Source: Entomobacter blattae
Lineage (GTDB): Bacteria > Pseudomonadota > Alphaproteobacteria > Acetobacterales > Acetobacteraceae
Assembly: GCF_014672835.1 (NCBI RefSeq)
Contig: NZ_CP060244.1
Span: 1,653,001-1,717,000 of the forward strand
Length of the DNA: 64,000 nucleotides
Reading direction: 5' to 3'
This document shows, piece by piece, positions 8,768 to 17,524 of this stretch. Below the pieces are notes generated by a model. That model was not told the origin of the DNA. It did no database searches and worked only from the letters and a program-made list of their open reading frames with translations. The position numbers and the translations under genes are program-made. Each line of letters opens with the position of its first letter. The stretch's first letter is position 1.

Positions 8768-9293
8768 TGTAAAAACCAGAGCGCTCCACCAGAGAGGGGA
8801 ATACTCTCAAAATCTGGCGACTGGCTTTTATCTTTGTGATTTTACGGCCCTCCATCTCTGTCACCTCAAACAACCAGCCGGAAAAAACCACCTTATCACC
8901 TACGGCGGGAATACGCCGCAAGAGGGCCAGGATCATCCCAGCTAATGTATGGTAACTGCCATAAGCAGGGGGCTCTTCTGCAAGGTCCAGGTTGGCTCTA
9001 ATTTCATCAACCGGTAAAAACCCTTCTAGCTCGAAGGTATCTGCTACAATAGGGTGGGCTTGGATTTGATCTTTTTTATCTTTCTGGGCTTTCTTCCCTC
9101 CTACAATAGCCTCAAACACATCTCCCGCGGTCACAATCCCCTCAAATGAGCCATATTCATCCAGCACCAGGACAAGCCCAATATCGCTCGAGCGTAAACG
9201 CTCCAATACAGTCGCAGACCAATTCTTTCGCAGGTTTGTTTTTTGGTGCTGAAGGGAGCATAGGTTTGGTTTTGGGTTCAATCCCCTAGTCAT
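8589..9293 (-). pseudogene. Truncated CBS/CorC_HlyC domain protein (hemolysin-like) remnant
   Basis: The readable homology covers only the end of a second CBS domain (SSDIGLVLVLDEYGSFEGIV, then GDVFEAIVG) and a CorC_HlyC domain (FELEGFLPVDEIRANL, YHTLAGMILALLRRIP, VVFSGWLFEVTEMEGRKI). Normal relatives carry an N-terminal membrane domain (DUF21 or TerC type) and a first CBS domain, and are 400-530 residues long; none of that precedes it. The first 30 residues match nothing recognisable. The frame runs antisense into the last 180 bases of trmJ, so the natural stop also seems lost. I read this as a 5'-deleted relic, though a short expressed CorC domain is possible. Confidence 0.65.
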
Positions 9294-9310
9294 TTCACCG
9301 GAATTTTCCC

Positions 9311-9853
9311 TCAGGGTGAGTTCTCATTTTGCTGCTTTAAAATCATACCGAAGTTGAGCCAGCTTGCTCCACTAAAAATAAGGTCAATTCCTAACAAGGT
9401 GCCTAAAACCCAAAGACCAGACCAAGGTAGAAGAATATAAAGGGCTGCTCCCACCAACATGCTTAGCAGGCCACTCAATAACATGACCCACCATCTTTTC
9501 AGGTCAGTATGGCGGGTTGCAATAATGGCCCGCATGGCTCCTCCAAGAATAAAACAGAGAGCAATAAAGGCTGTGAGGAAAATTGAACCAGTAACAGGTT
9601 CCTTCATCAGCAAGATCCCGCCAATACAGTAGAGAACCCCTATTCCAAAGGAGAAGATAAAACTACTCCATTCTTTTACCGAGAAGCTGTGATAAATCTG
9701 GATCATGCCAGCAATAATTAATAAAAGACCCAGCATAATAACACTGGCAAGGGTTGCCAGGCTTGTATCAATCAGGGCGAATACCCCAAGCGCAATACAG
9801 ATCATGCCTAATATGTAAAATCTTTTCCAATGGGTTGCGAGTAGAGGGGTCAT
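9311..9853 (-). CDS. HdeD-like (DUF308) membrane protein
   Basis: The 180-residue protein has six predicted membrane segments arranged as three hairpins, with the usual HdeD spacing and a W-rich end (GLWVLGTLLGIDLIFSGASWL). HdeD of E. coli is linked to acid resistance, which would fit an acid-producing host, but most family members are untested. It is preceded by AAGGATTATTTC on its own strand, a plausible ribosome site. It ends 17 bases before the CBS/CorC relic. Confidence 0.8.
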   Translation of the reverse strand: MTPLLATHWKRFYILGMICIALGVFALIDTSLATLASVIMLGLLLIIAGMIQIYHSFSVKEWSSFIFSFGIGVLYCIGGILLMKEPVTGSIFLTAFIALCFILGGAMRAIIATRHTDLKRWWVMLLSGLLSMLVGAALYILLPWSGLWVLGTLLGIDLIFSGASWLNFGMILKQQNENSP

Positions 9854-10560
9854 AGAAATAATCCTTATTTCAACTGTTTTTAAAAAGGCCCTGAGGGAAT
9901 TGTGGTCTTGAATATAAAAAGCCCGTCAGGCTGAAATGTTGCCTTTTTAAATCGTTTATTCATTATAATAGCCCAACAATACTAGTATGATTTGCCTGGT
10001 GGGGGTATAGGGGAAAGGGCATTTTGCCAAAAACAAAATGTTGGTGGCTTTATTGAGACAGGTCATAGGTTTTAAAAGGTTTAAGTAACCTTAATTGGCC
10101 AATCTTCCTGTTTATCAACAGTTTGAATGAGCCAGCCGGTCACGACAACTGAGGCTAATCCCGAATGAGGAAAGGGGCTTACCGCTCGTAGATGCAAAAC
10201 CATTTGTTTCTATTAGGAGAAGCGATTTCCTGAATTTTTGGGTCAGTAAGGGGCAAAAACTTTACAACAAAAACTTTACAAGAGGAGGCAGCAGCAATGA
10301 GTAATCCAGCTCGTTTTCCCCTTAAAACTGCACGAAGCTGTTCTTATTCTTATCAAATCCTTCCCTCGCAGGCTTGTTGAAGAATGTCATGTCTCATGGT
10401 CTTCCATTATTTTGGGAGTTTCTAGGTTCTCGGAGTTTTTATGTTCTGGGAGCTTTTTGGTTATAGAAGATTCTAGGTTGTAGAGAGTAGCATCATCAAT
10501 AGCCTAATCAAAAGCCATCCAGCAGAAGACTTGGAAAAAGTAAAACAGCCCTTTCTCTCT

Positions 10561-10622
10561 ATTGAGTGGATACCTAATCTAACTGTCAGCACAGGCCATA
10601 TTCTCATTATCCAACACTGTCC
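10561..10622 (-). pseudogene. Inverted decayed fragment of trmJ
   Basis: These 62 bases match the reverse complement of 8388-8449 inside trmJ with five substitutions and no gap (shared blocks include attgagtggatacctaatc and ctcattatccaac). The flanks do not align clearly. It cannot be expressed as protein. It shows that this gap once received, or retains, a copy of the nearby gene. Confidence 0.85.
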
Positions 10623-10712
10623 TACATTTCCTTTTCTGATATTTCCTCATTGGGGGGATGCCAGATAGGTTTCAGGATTAGGCTCCAGGGTTGAAGGGTA
10701 TAGTTTTAACTA

Positions 10713-10742
10713 TTGACAGAGGCTGCCCTTTATTATTATAGC
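10713..10742 (+). promoter_or_regulatory. Candidate promoter upstream of rpsD
   Basis: A perfect TTGACA at 10713-10718 is followed, after about 17 bases, by TTATAG/TATAGC. It lies about 200 bases upstream of the rpsD start with no gene between. No experimental start is known. Confidence 0.35.
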
Positions 10743-10948
10743 CAACACATGGCTGGGAACGTGGACAGACCAGTTTTATGCTTTTGCTCTAGAGAATAAG
10801 GCATAATTCCAAGGGATGCGCCCGTCTTTGTTATTGATTCTGCCTTTTGTCTAACCGTTTTGGGGGCTAGGGCAGGGAATAAAGGCCTACCGGTTCAACA
10901 AAATGAGCTATTGATAAAATAGCAAAGTATAAAGAGAGGAATGCGTTT

Positions 10949-11566
10949 ATGAGCAAACGCGAGGAAAGTAAGTTTAAAATTAACCGCCGCTTAGGGGTTA
11001 ACCTTTGGGGAAGGGCGAAATCACCGGTTAACCGTCGTGATTATGGGCCAGGCCAGCATGGGCAGCGCCGTAAAGCCAAACCTTCTGATTTTAGCGTACA
11101 GTTAATGGCTAAGCAAAAGCTCAAAGGCTATTACGGCAATATTGGCGAAAAGCAATTTCGCGGCTATTATCAGGAAGCTGTTCGCAGGAAAGGGGATACT
11201 TCTGAAAACCTGATAGGGTTGCTTGAACGGCGTTTGGATGCTGTGGTCTATCGCATGAAATTTGCACTGACCCCTTTTGCGGCACGCCAGTTTATTAGCC
11301 ATGGTCATATCCTGGTGAATGGCAAGCGCGTTAACATTCCTTCTTATCTAGTCAAAGATAATGATGAGATTGAAGTAAGGGAAAAATCAAAACAGTTGGC
11401 CGTTGTTTTGGATTCAACACAGAATACAGAACGGGATGTGCCAGAATATATGGAAGTAGATTATCGCCTTATGAAAGGCCGCTACCTCCGTGCTCCAAAA
11501 TTTGCTGATGTTCCTTACCCAGTGATGATGGAACCCAACTTGGTTATTGAGTTCTATTCACGTTAA
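10949..11566 (+). CDS. rpsD: 30S ribosomal protein S4
   Basis: S4 binds 16S rRNA early in small-subunit assembly. The 205-residue protein has the S4 N-terminal region ([32 protein letters not shown]) and the S4 RNA-binding fold ([36 protein letters not shown]). AGAGAGGA lies seven bases before the ATG. It is monocistronic, with a strong hairpin after the stop. Confidence 0.97.
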   Translation: MSKREESKFKINRRLGVNLWGRAKSPVNRRDYGPGQHGQRRKAKPSDFSVQLMAKQKLKGYYGNIGEKQFRGYYQEAVRRKGDTSENLIGLLERRLDAVVYRMKFALTPFAARQFISHGHILVNGKRVNIPSYLVKDNDEIEVREKSKQLAVVLDSTQNTERDVPEYMEVDYRLMKGRYLRAPKFADVPYPVMMEPNLVIEFYSR

Positions 11567-11590
11567 TTGCCTTTAATAGTTTTTTTCTAT

Positions 11591-11626
11591 GCCGGATAAG
11601 GGGTTTTAGCCCCTATCCGGCTTTGG
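11591..11626 (+). terminator. Intrinsic terminator after rpsD
   Basis: GCCGGATAAGGGG and CCCCTATCCGGC form a nearly perfect GC-rich stem with a short TTTTAG loop, followed by TTT. It sits 24 bases after the rpsD stop and before prfC. Confidence 0.75.
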
Positions 11627-11648
11627 TATTTATAGGGATGTTCCTGCT

Positions 11649-13184
11649 ATGACGGACCTTGTTGCTGAAATTTCACGTAGGCGGACTTTTGCCATTATCT
11701 CTCACCCTGATGCGGGAAAGACTACACTTACAGAGCGTATTCTACGTGCGGGGGGGGCTATTCAGCTTGCAGGAAATGTCAGGGCTAAAGGTGAACGACG
11801 GCGTACGCGCTCTGATTGGATGGGGATAGAAAGAGACAGGGGTATTTCCGTTGTCACTTCTGTCATGACATTTGAATATGGAGGGTGTGTCTTCAATCTT
11901 TTGGATACGCCTGGTCACGAGGATTTCTCAGAGGATACTTATCGTACTCTTACAGCTGTTGATTCAGCGGTCATGGTGATTGATGCTGCCAAAGGTATTG
12001 AGGAGAGAACCCGTAAGCTGTTTGAAATATGCCGCCTGCGTGACATTCCCATTATCACTTTCATTAACAAGATGGATCGTGAATCCCAGGATATTTTTTC
12101 CCTTCTGGATGAAATCTCATCCTCGCTAGCTCTTGATGTAACGCCGGCTACTTGGCCTGTTGGGCGTGCTGCCCAGTTTGTGGGGACTTACGATATTTTC
12201 AATAAGCGCTTTCTCATGGAGGAAGAGTTACCCCAGTCTGACGAGCGAATCATTCAGTTAGGCGAAGAGCTTGAGTTGGTAGAGGCCGCACTGCCACCTT
12301 TCGATAGGGAGAGTTTTGATGCAGGCCATCTTACCCCTGTTTTCTTTGGAAGCGCTATGAAGGAAATAGGTGTAACCAGCCTTCTGGATGCTCTGGCAGC
12401 CTTTGGCCCTTCGCCCCGTGCACAGGAGACAGAGACCAGAAAGGTGAATGCTGATGAAGAACAAATGACCGCGCTGATCTTTAAAATTCAGGCGAATATG
12501 GACCCTAACCATCGGGATCGTATTGCGTTTGCCCGTGTGTGTTCAGGTACCCTTACAAGGGGGATGCGGGTTAGGCATGTTCGCTCTGGCAAGCAATTTG
12601 CCTTACATACCCCACAGTTTTTCTTCGCTAGGGATCGGCAATTGGCTGAAGAAGCTTTTGCGGGCGATGTGGTGGGGATCCCCAATCATGGAACATTGCG
12701 TATTGGAGATACCCTCACCGAGAGGGAGGATATTCGCTTTACCGGGGTGCCCCATTTTGCCCCGGAAATTTTGCGCCGTGTCAGGCTAGATGATGCCATG
12801 AAGGCTAAAAAATTACGCCAGGCCCTTACGGAGCTGGCTGAGGAAGGCGTTGTTCAGCTTTTTCGCCCTCAGGATGGGGCAGCCCCGATTGTAGGTGTGG
12901 TGGGTACCCTTCAGCTTGATGTGTTGCAGGCCCGGCTCCAGGGGGAATACGGTGTCAGTGTGGGGTTTGATACGACCCCGTTTTCTCTTGCACGGTGGAT
13001 TACAGGTGAGAGGGGGCTTCTTGAAAAATTTATAGGGGCTAACCGTGCAGCAATTGTTGATGATTTGGATGGTGACCCTGTCTTTCTTTCAGGATCCTCT
13101 TTTATGATGCAAAGAAGTATTGATGCCAATCCAGAGCTGAAGTTTCATGCAATTAAGCAAATAGGCATAGGGTTGGAAAGCTAA
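11649..13184 (+). CDS. prfC: Peptide chain release factor 3
   Basis: RF3 is the GTPase that recycles RF1/RF2 after termination. GTPase motifs are G1 SHPDAGKTTLTE near residue 18, G3 LDTPGHEDFSEDTYR near 85, and G4 NKMD near 141; the translation-factor beta-barrel and the RF3 C-terminal domain follow. A length of 511 residues is close to the family value of about 525. The ribosome site is weak (AGGGATG, eleven bases before ATG). It ends in a hairpin shared with no other gene. Confidence 0.95.
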   Translation: MTDLVAEISRRRTFAIISHPDAGKTTLTERILRAGGAIQLAGNVRAKGERRRTRSDWMGIERDRGISVVTSVMTFEYGGCVFNLLDTPGHEDFSEDTYRTLTAVDSAVMVIDAAKGIEERTRKLFEICRLRDIPIITFINKMDRESQDIFSLLDEISSSLALDVTPATWPVGRAAQFVGTYDIFNKRFLMEEELPQSDERIIQLGEELELVEAALPPFDRESFDAGHLTPVFFGSAMKEIGVTSLLDALAAFGPSPRAQETETRKVNADEEQMTALIFKIQANMDPNHRDRIAFARVCSGTLTRGMRVRHVRSGKQFALHTPQFFFARDRQLAEEAFAGDVVGIPNHGTLRIGDTLTEREDIRFTGVPHFAPEILRRVRLDDAMKAKKLRQALTELAEEGVVQLFRPQDGAAPIVGVVGTLQLDVLQARLQGEYGVSVGFDTTPFSLARWITGERGLLEKFIGANRAAIVDDLDGDPVFLSGSSFMMQRSIDANPELKFHAIKQIGIGLES

Positions 13185-13217
13185 GATCTTCCCTATTTTT
13201 TGGGAAAGATTTTTTCT
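13185..13217 (+). terminator. Probable terminator after prfC
   Basis: ATCTTCCC and GGGAAAGAT form a stem with one bulge around a TATTTTTT loop, followed by TTTTTTC. It begins at the prfC stop. Confidence 0.6.
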
Positions 13218-13324
13218 GGGAAAGATTATTCACTTATCCACAAAATTTGGGATAAAGACGTGGATGGTTGTGTGGATGGTCAGGGCAAGGGTGTGGGTAA
13301 AAGCCTGGAAAGTTGCCTATAATT

Positions 13325-13912
13325 TTACGGGGTGACGATCTTTTTCTCAGAAAGTTGGCCAATTTTTTTGCCGGATTGATCGAAAAAATATAAAAAACGG
13401 TCTGTAATCTCGTAACGGACTGTTTGTGTGAGCATGGTAAAGAACTTGTTTTCAGTTTCCATCATGGTGTGGTCCAGGCACATGCGCTTGGTTGTGGCAA
13501 CGGGATGAAGCGTTAGGGAGGTTCCACTACTGCTATATTGGCCTATAAAACGGTTACAGGTGCCTGAGCCCATAAAGCGATTAGCAGCGGGATCAAAAAC
13601 AATTCTGGGTTCCATATTATATTTGGCATCGGGGACTCGGTTGCCATAAAGAAAGGCAAGCTTCCATTGAGTGGAGGTCAGCCTGTTTTTTTGGGGAGTT
13701 TGTTGGGGGTTTTGTTGGGCATAGGCCGTAACCCCATAGGCTGAACCCAAAATATAGAGGGGGCTGACCATAACGGCATAGAAAGCAAAAGTAGAAAAGG
13801 ATAGGCCAATTTTATAGTTTGTGAGGGCACTTTTTAAAGACGTGTAAACCATATCCATAACCGAAAGAATGTGTGGTGGGGGAATTGCTAGAAAGGCAAT
13901 AATAATGGGCAT
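13325..13912 (-). CDS. META (HslJ-like) domain exported protein
   Basis: After a hydrophobic N-terminal segment ending near AYA-QQN (about residue 65) comes a META domain: STQWKLAFLYGNRV, then FDPAANRFMGSGTCNRFIGQY, then TTKRMCL and ENKFFTML. META/HslJ domains occur in exported proteins tied to heat or antibiotic stress; the biochemical role is unknown. The long N-terminus makes the start uncertain; ATGs at codons 18, 20 or 21 are alternatives. It lies 19 bases after the Nudix gene and is probably in the same transcript. Confidence 0.7.
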   Translation of the reverse strand: MPIIIAFLAIPPPHILSVMDMVYTSLKSALTNYKIGLSFSTFAFYAVMVSPLYILGSAYGVTAYAQQNPQQTPQKNRLTSTQWKLAFLYGNRVPDAKYNMEPRIVFDPAANRFMGSGTCNRFIGQYSSSGTSLTLHPVATTKRMCLDHTMMETENKFFTMLTQTVRYEITDRFLYFFDQSGKKIGQLSEKKIVTP

Positions 13913-13931
13913 TGCCTGTGATTGTCCAGAT

Positions 13932-14693
13932 TTACTGGTTTAAAAAATGATGTGTTGTCTTTTGCCAGGTTTTAATCAAGATGTCTGTGGTTGGGATCAG
14001 TTCAGGAAAGTGTGTTTGCCAGGTAGAAGAAGCAAGACGTTCGAATTCCACAAGAGCCAGTTCTGAATATTCTGTATTTTGACATTTCTTCCAACAGTGA
14101 AAGATCTGGCTAAAGGAGAGAGATGTAGTGAGGATGATGCCAATATCAATCACTGAAGCATTCGGATGAGTGACAGCCACAAGGGCAGGCCCAACAACAA
14201 GGGTGTCTTGTGGTAGGCCAAGTTCTTCCTCTGCTTCTGCGAGAAGGTTTTCAGAAAGGGAAATAGACCGTGTTAAGGGAGGAGAACTCTCTCGGCATTC
14301 TACACTTCCCGCTGGTGGGGATTGCCAGGAGTTAGGCTTATAAAAGGCGTGTTGTGAGCGTTTGGCTAGCACAATTCCTTCAGGTGTTAAAATCAAGCCA
14401 ATAACGGCCAATGACTGTAGGTGAAGACCCTTTTGAAGTTTAGGGTTTTTCATTTGGGCATAGAGGTGAGAGAACTGATCCCAATGTCCTGTTATGTGAT
14501 GGGCAGAAAGATGGTCTACGCAGAAAATATACCCGTTATAAAGGGTGGGAAGGTTTTTTTTGCCTTTTTCCCATAAAGTTTCAATTTCCATGAGGATAGC
14601 AGGGGGCGGAGGAGAAGGTGGTGGAAGACATTCTATAACAAGGTTTTTATCCAGCGTTGTAGTTTTCCAATTTTTATGGTTTTGTTCAGCCAT
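13932..14693 (-). CDS. Nudix hydrolase, NUDT22-like
   Basis: The protein is about 253 residues. It has an N-terminal W/NG region (LWEKGKKNLPTLYNGYIF, near residue 42) and a Nudix domain (LAVIGLILTPEGIVLAKRS, then SPPAGSVE, then LLAEAEEELGL). The Nudix box is expanded between GSVE and the EEELG helix, and the usual Arg of REUXEEXGU is Ala. This shape recalls the NUDT22 group, which cleaves UDP-sugars; that link is inference. ATG 14693 overlaps the reductase stop by eight bases. An upstream reading to 14801 would overlap the reductase too far. Confidence 0.75.
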   Translation of the reverse strand: MAEQNHKNWKTTTLDKNLVIECLPPPSPPPPAILMEIETLWEKGKKNLPTLYNGYIFCVDHLSAHHITGHWDQFSHLYAQMKNPKLQKGLHLQSLAVIGLILTPEGIVLAKRSQHAFYKPNSWQSPPAGSVECRESSPPLTRSISLSENLLAEAEEELGLPQDTLVVGPALVAVTHPNASVIDIGIILTTSLSFSQIFHCWKKCQNTEYSELALVEFERLASSTWQTHFPELIPTTDILIKTWQKTTHHFLNQ

Positions 14694-15654
14694 GGGGGGG
14701 ATGGCCTTGCAAGATTTCTTCGAGTTGTTGGCTTTCTTCAAGGGTAAGAGGGTGCGAAAGGACATCCGTATTATGTTCGACCTGCTCAAATGTGGTGGCA
14801 CCCGCTATGATAGAGCTGACCTGAGGAATATGGGCCAGCCAATTGAGGGCCACAGATGTCAGGGTTCTTCCACTTTGGCGGGCAAAATCTGTTAGGCGTT
14901 CTACAAGGTTCCAGTTTTCCTCTGTCTGGTACAGGTCAATAAGATAGGTCCAGGCTGTGTAGCGGCTATTTTTGGGCATTGGGGCATTGCGTTTGTATTT
15001 TCCTGTAAGAAGACCACTCGCGAGGGGGAAAAAGGGAAGAAAACCCACACCAAATTTATGGCATGCAGGAAGAATCTCTTCCCTGGCCTTGCGGTTCAGT
15101 AAGGAAAGCTCGTTTTGCGCGGAGATCAATCGGTTCCAGTGATTTTTCTTAGCGAGGAAGTGGGCTTCGGTTATCTCCCAGGCAGCAAAGTTTGAGCAGC
15201 CTGCATATAAAATTTTTCCTTCTCGAATAAGGTCATTCAAGCAATCGAGTGTTTCTTCAATAGGGGTAAGAGGGTCAGGCATGTGGAGTTGGTAGAGATC
15301 GATATAATCGGTTTTTAAACGCTTGAGGGAGGCTTCCACAGCTGTACGGATATAACGCCGAGAGGCTCCTTTAAGGGTGCCTTCTGTGTTCATGGGTTTG
15401 CCAAATTTTGTTGCCAGAATCACAGAGTGCCGCTCGGGGCCAAGAATTTTTCCCACGCAGGTTTCTGCAGCGCCAAAGCCTGTTTCTCTACGTCCATAAA
15501 TATCAGCCAGGTCGAAAAAATTTATCCCTTTTTCCAAGGCCTTAAAGATCACCTTGCGCGATTGTTCTTCGTTGATACGACCGCCAAAATTATTACACCC
15601 CAGCCCTGCTAGGGAAACAGAAAGCCCAGAATGGCCCAATGATCGAAATTGCAT
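14686..15654 (-). CDS. Aldo/keto reductase
   Basis: This 322-residue (alpha/beta)8 barrel enzyme reduces aldehydes or ketones with NAD(P)H. The family signature is clear: FFDLADIYGRR near residue 45 (catalytic Asp and Tyr), LATKFGKP near 80 (Lys), and DLYQLHMPDP near 120 (His). The C-terminal NADP-binding block is SSIIAGATTFEQVEHN. The substrate cannot be told from sequence. It is the first gene of a reverse-strand set with the Nudix and META genes. Confidence 0.9.
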   Translation of the reverse strand: MQFRSLGHSGLSVSLAGLGCNNFGGRINEEQSRKVIFKALEKGINFFDLADIYGRRETGFGAAETCVGKILGPERHSVILATKFGKPMNTEGTLKGASRRYIRTAVEASLKRLKTDYIDLYQLHMPDPLTPIEETLDCLNDLIREGKILYAGCSNFAAWEITEAHFLAKKNHWNRLISAQNELSLLNRKAREEILPACHKFGVGFLPFFPLASGLLTGKYKRNAPMPKNSRYTAWTYLIDLYQTEENWNLVERLTDFARQSGRTLTSVALNWLAHIPQVSSIIAGATTFEQVEHNTDVLSHPLTLEESQQLEEILQGHPPHG

Positions 15655-16049
15655 AATTCACTTCCGACTCTGACAATGAAGAGAAATGGTTCAATGAAGA
15701 GAAATAGTTAAAAGTAGAAAATCACCCTGATAGAGAGCATAATGGTATAGAAAACACTGGGAAGAAAAAGACGATGTATTTTTACTCCCTTGAAGGTGTA
15801 TTTCTACCCCAGTGCCAGTGCCAGTGCCAGTGCCAGTGCCAGTGCCAGTGCCAGTGCCAGTGCCAATATCAGGTATCAGTTACCAATGAGAAGGATAGCG
15901 GATAAGGAGAATATAAGGACATATGCTCCGTTACTCCATCTAGGCTGGAATTGACTTGAATCTGTGCATAGCCTCAACCTGTGAATAGTCTAGATCTTTT
16001 CCAACAAGTTGAGCATAAGTTCCAGCTGAATGGGCTATTTATTGATCTT
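15655..16049. other. Gene-free stretch containing a 6-bp repeat
   Basis: This gap between the reductase start and the end of the beta-propeller gene contains a CCAGTG tandem repeat (15809-15862). Otherwise no gene, RNA or clear hairpin was seen. It should also contain the promoter of the reductase operon. Confidence 0.5.
15809..15862. repeat. Tandem repeat, 9 x CCAGTG
   Basis: Nine perfect, uninterrupted copies of the hexamer CCAGTG are present, followed by a partial CC. It is intergenic, about 150 bases upstream of the reductase operon start. Copy number is likely to vary by slippage. Confidence 0.97.
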
Positions 16050-17264
16050 TTATGGCCGGCTTTGTATGGCAACAGGCCCTGCTGAGAGGGAAATTCGTTG
16101 ACTGCTATCGACCAGCTTTCCTCCTTTACGGTTATAAATGGCCAATTGGTGTTCAACATTGTGTTGAACATACAGTTTTTGGCCGTGATCGGCAAAAGCC
16201 ACCCCTTGTCCAGCCGTGCCAGAGGGGATTTCTGAGCTTTTGACCAGATGGCCATTCTGGTTATAATAGAGGAGCACTTTGCCATTTTTGGTATGCCCTT
16301 TAGCATTCGATGGTAAAAAAGAGCCGTCCATCGCCTGGATAGCAATCCATTTTCCATCTTCTGAGATATCAAGCCCTTCGGGTATACTGGGGGTGGTATC
16401 CATTTCTATGGCGCGGAAGGGGAAAGAAGAGAGATCATAAAGGGTAATGGAATTGACATCGCCTACAGAGGTTTTGGGGTTAAAATCAGGCAATCCTGCC
16501 AAGCCTACGTTGGAGACAACAGCCCAGTGGCCGTTATTGGAAATAGCCATGGTATAGGGAGCTAGACCAGAGGAGAGAATAGTGGGGGTTGCTACAACCT
16601 GCCCGTTTTTTACAGAAAGGACAGCTATACCACCTTGATCGCGCCTGGAAACCAAGATCCAATTTCCATCGGGGGTAAATTGGGCACTGGCCAGGCGCCC
16701 CTTGGAGAGGGGAATGGGCTGAAGTGGTTCAAGGGTGTAAGTATTGGCGTTTTTATGAATGTGAAATACATAGAGAATACCATCCAGCCCACAAGCAACG
16801 GCCAAGGAATTGTCCGGGCTTATGGCCACTCCATTCACAACACTTTTTAGGGTTATGGATTGAACAGGGGTTAAGGTATTATTATGAAAGGTGATCAGTT
16901 GAAGGATAGGGTTATTAACCACTTTGGCGTCTACCACCTTACTGGCTGCTCCAGCAATAATAAATTCATGGTTGGGCGATAGGGCAATGGACTGAGGGGG
17001 GCCTGCAATACTTTGTTCAAAACCTGCATCAAGCTTGGCAATAACCTTGGGTTGTGTGGGGCTTGGATCAATAACCACAAGGCTATCAGAGACAAGAGGG
17101 TTTGGAATGGTTGTAGCTCCGTTAACACGCTGGAATTTTCCATCTTGGGCAGAGATGACCAGCTCTTGGGCATGGCTTTCCTTATAGGAGAAGAAGGAGA
17201 ATGTGGCGGCAATGGCCAGAAGAGCAGTGGCCATAAGGGGCTTTTTGGATTTGTATTTCTTCAT
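16050..17264 (-). CDS. Secreted beta-propeller (YncE/lactonase-like) protein
   Basis: After a signal peptide (Lys-rich start, hydrophobic core, cleavage near SHA-QEL, residue 33) the protein consists of repeated propeller blades with the recurring pattern ..ISPDNSLAVACG.., ..FTPDGNWILVSRR.., ..ISNNGHWAVVSN.., ..ISEDGKWIAIQ... It should fold as a seven-bladed propeller like YncE or 6-phosphogluconolactonase-type proteins. Enzymatic activity is not evident, and the catalytic site was not identified. The ATG at 17264 (MKKYKSKK) fits the signal peptide better than the upstream start at 17288. Confidence 0.75.
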   Translation of the reverse strand: MKKYKSKKPLMATALLAIAATFSFFSYKESHAQELVISAQDGKFQRVNGATTIPNPLVSDSLVVIDPSPTQPKVIAKLDAGFEQSIAGPPQSIALSPNHEFIIAGAASKVVDAKVVNNPILQLITFHNNTLTPVQSITLKSVVNGVAISPDNSLAVACGLDGILYVFHIHKNANTYTLEPLQPIPLSKGRLASAQFTPDGNWILVSRRDQGGIAVLSVKNGQVVATPTILSSGLAPYTMAISNNGHWAVVSNVGLAGLPDFNPKTSVGDVNSITLYDLSSFPFRAIEMDTTPSIPEGLDISEDGKWIAIQAMDGSFLPSNAKGHTKNGKVLLYYNQNGHLVKSSEIPSGTAGQGVAFADHGQKLYVQHNVEHQLAIYNRKGGKLVDSSQRISLSAGPVAIQSRP

Positions 17265-17524
17265 AAAACATATCCTGAAAGATGACACGAAGGGTCAAGA
17301 GTGTATCAAAATAAGGTTGGACGACGCGTTACGGGATTATAAGGAGATTATGAGTAAAAATCTCATCACGTATTCGGTATTTTGATGTATATTTGTTTGC
17401 TAATAATAGCATAAATGCCAAAGCGGTTTGGTGTGGACTCTGCTTTAAAGCTTAAAGGGCTTTTTAAAAAGAAGAGGTTTTGTAGAGTATTATTGGATAT
17501 GACCTGTTTGAAAGTAATGGTTTT

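Larger units (their letters stand above)
9854..10948. other. 1.1-kb gap with gene relics upstream of rpsD
   Basis: No intact gene is visible. On the minus strand, around 10080-10380, protein-like stretches in two frames (for example SVVVTGWLIQTVDK near 10120) are separated by stops and frameshifts and may be a decayed CorC-like gene; this is weak. At 10561-10622 there is an inverted decayed piece of trmJ (listed separately). A short direct duplication, caaaaactttaca, occurs near 10255-10280. The right part should hold the rpsD promoter. Confidence 0.5.

Noticed and set aside
15809-15862. CRISPR or protein repeat region
   Set aside because: A perfect hexamer array without spacers, and not inside a reading frame that I can support.
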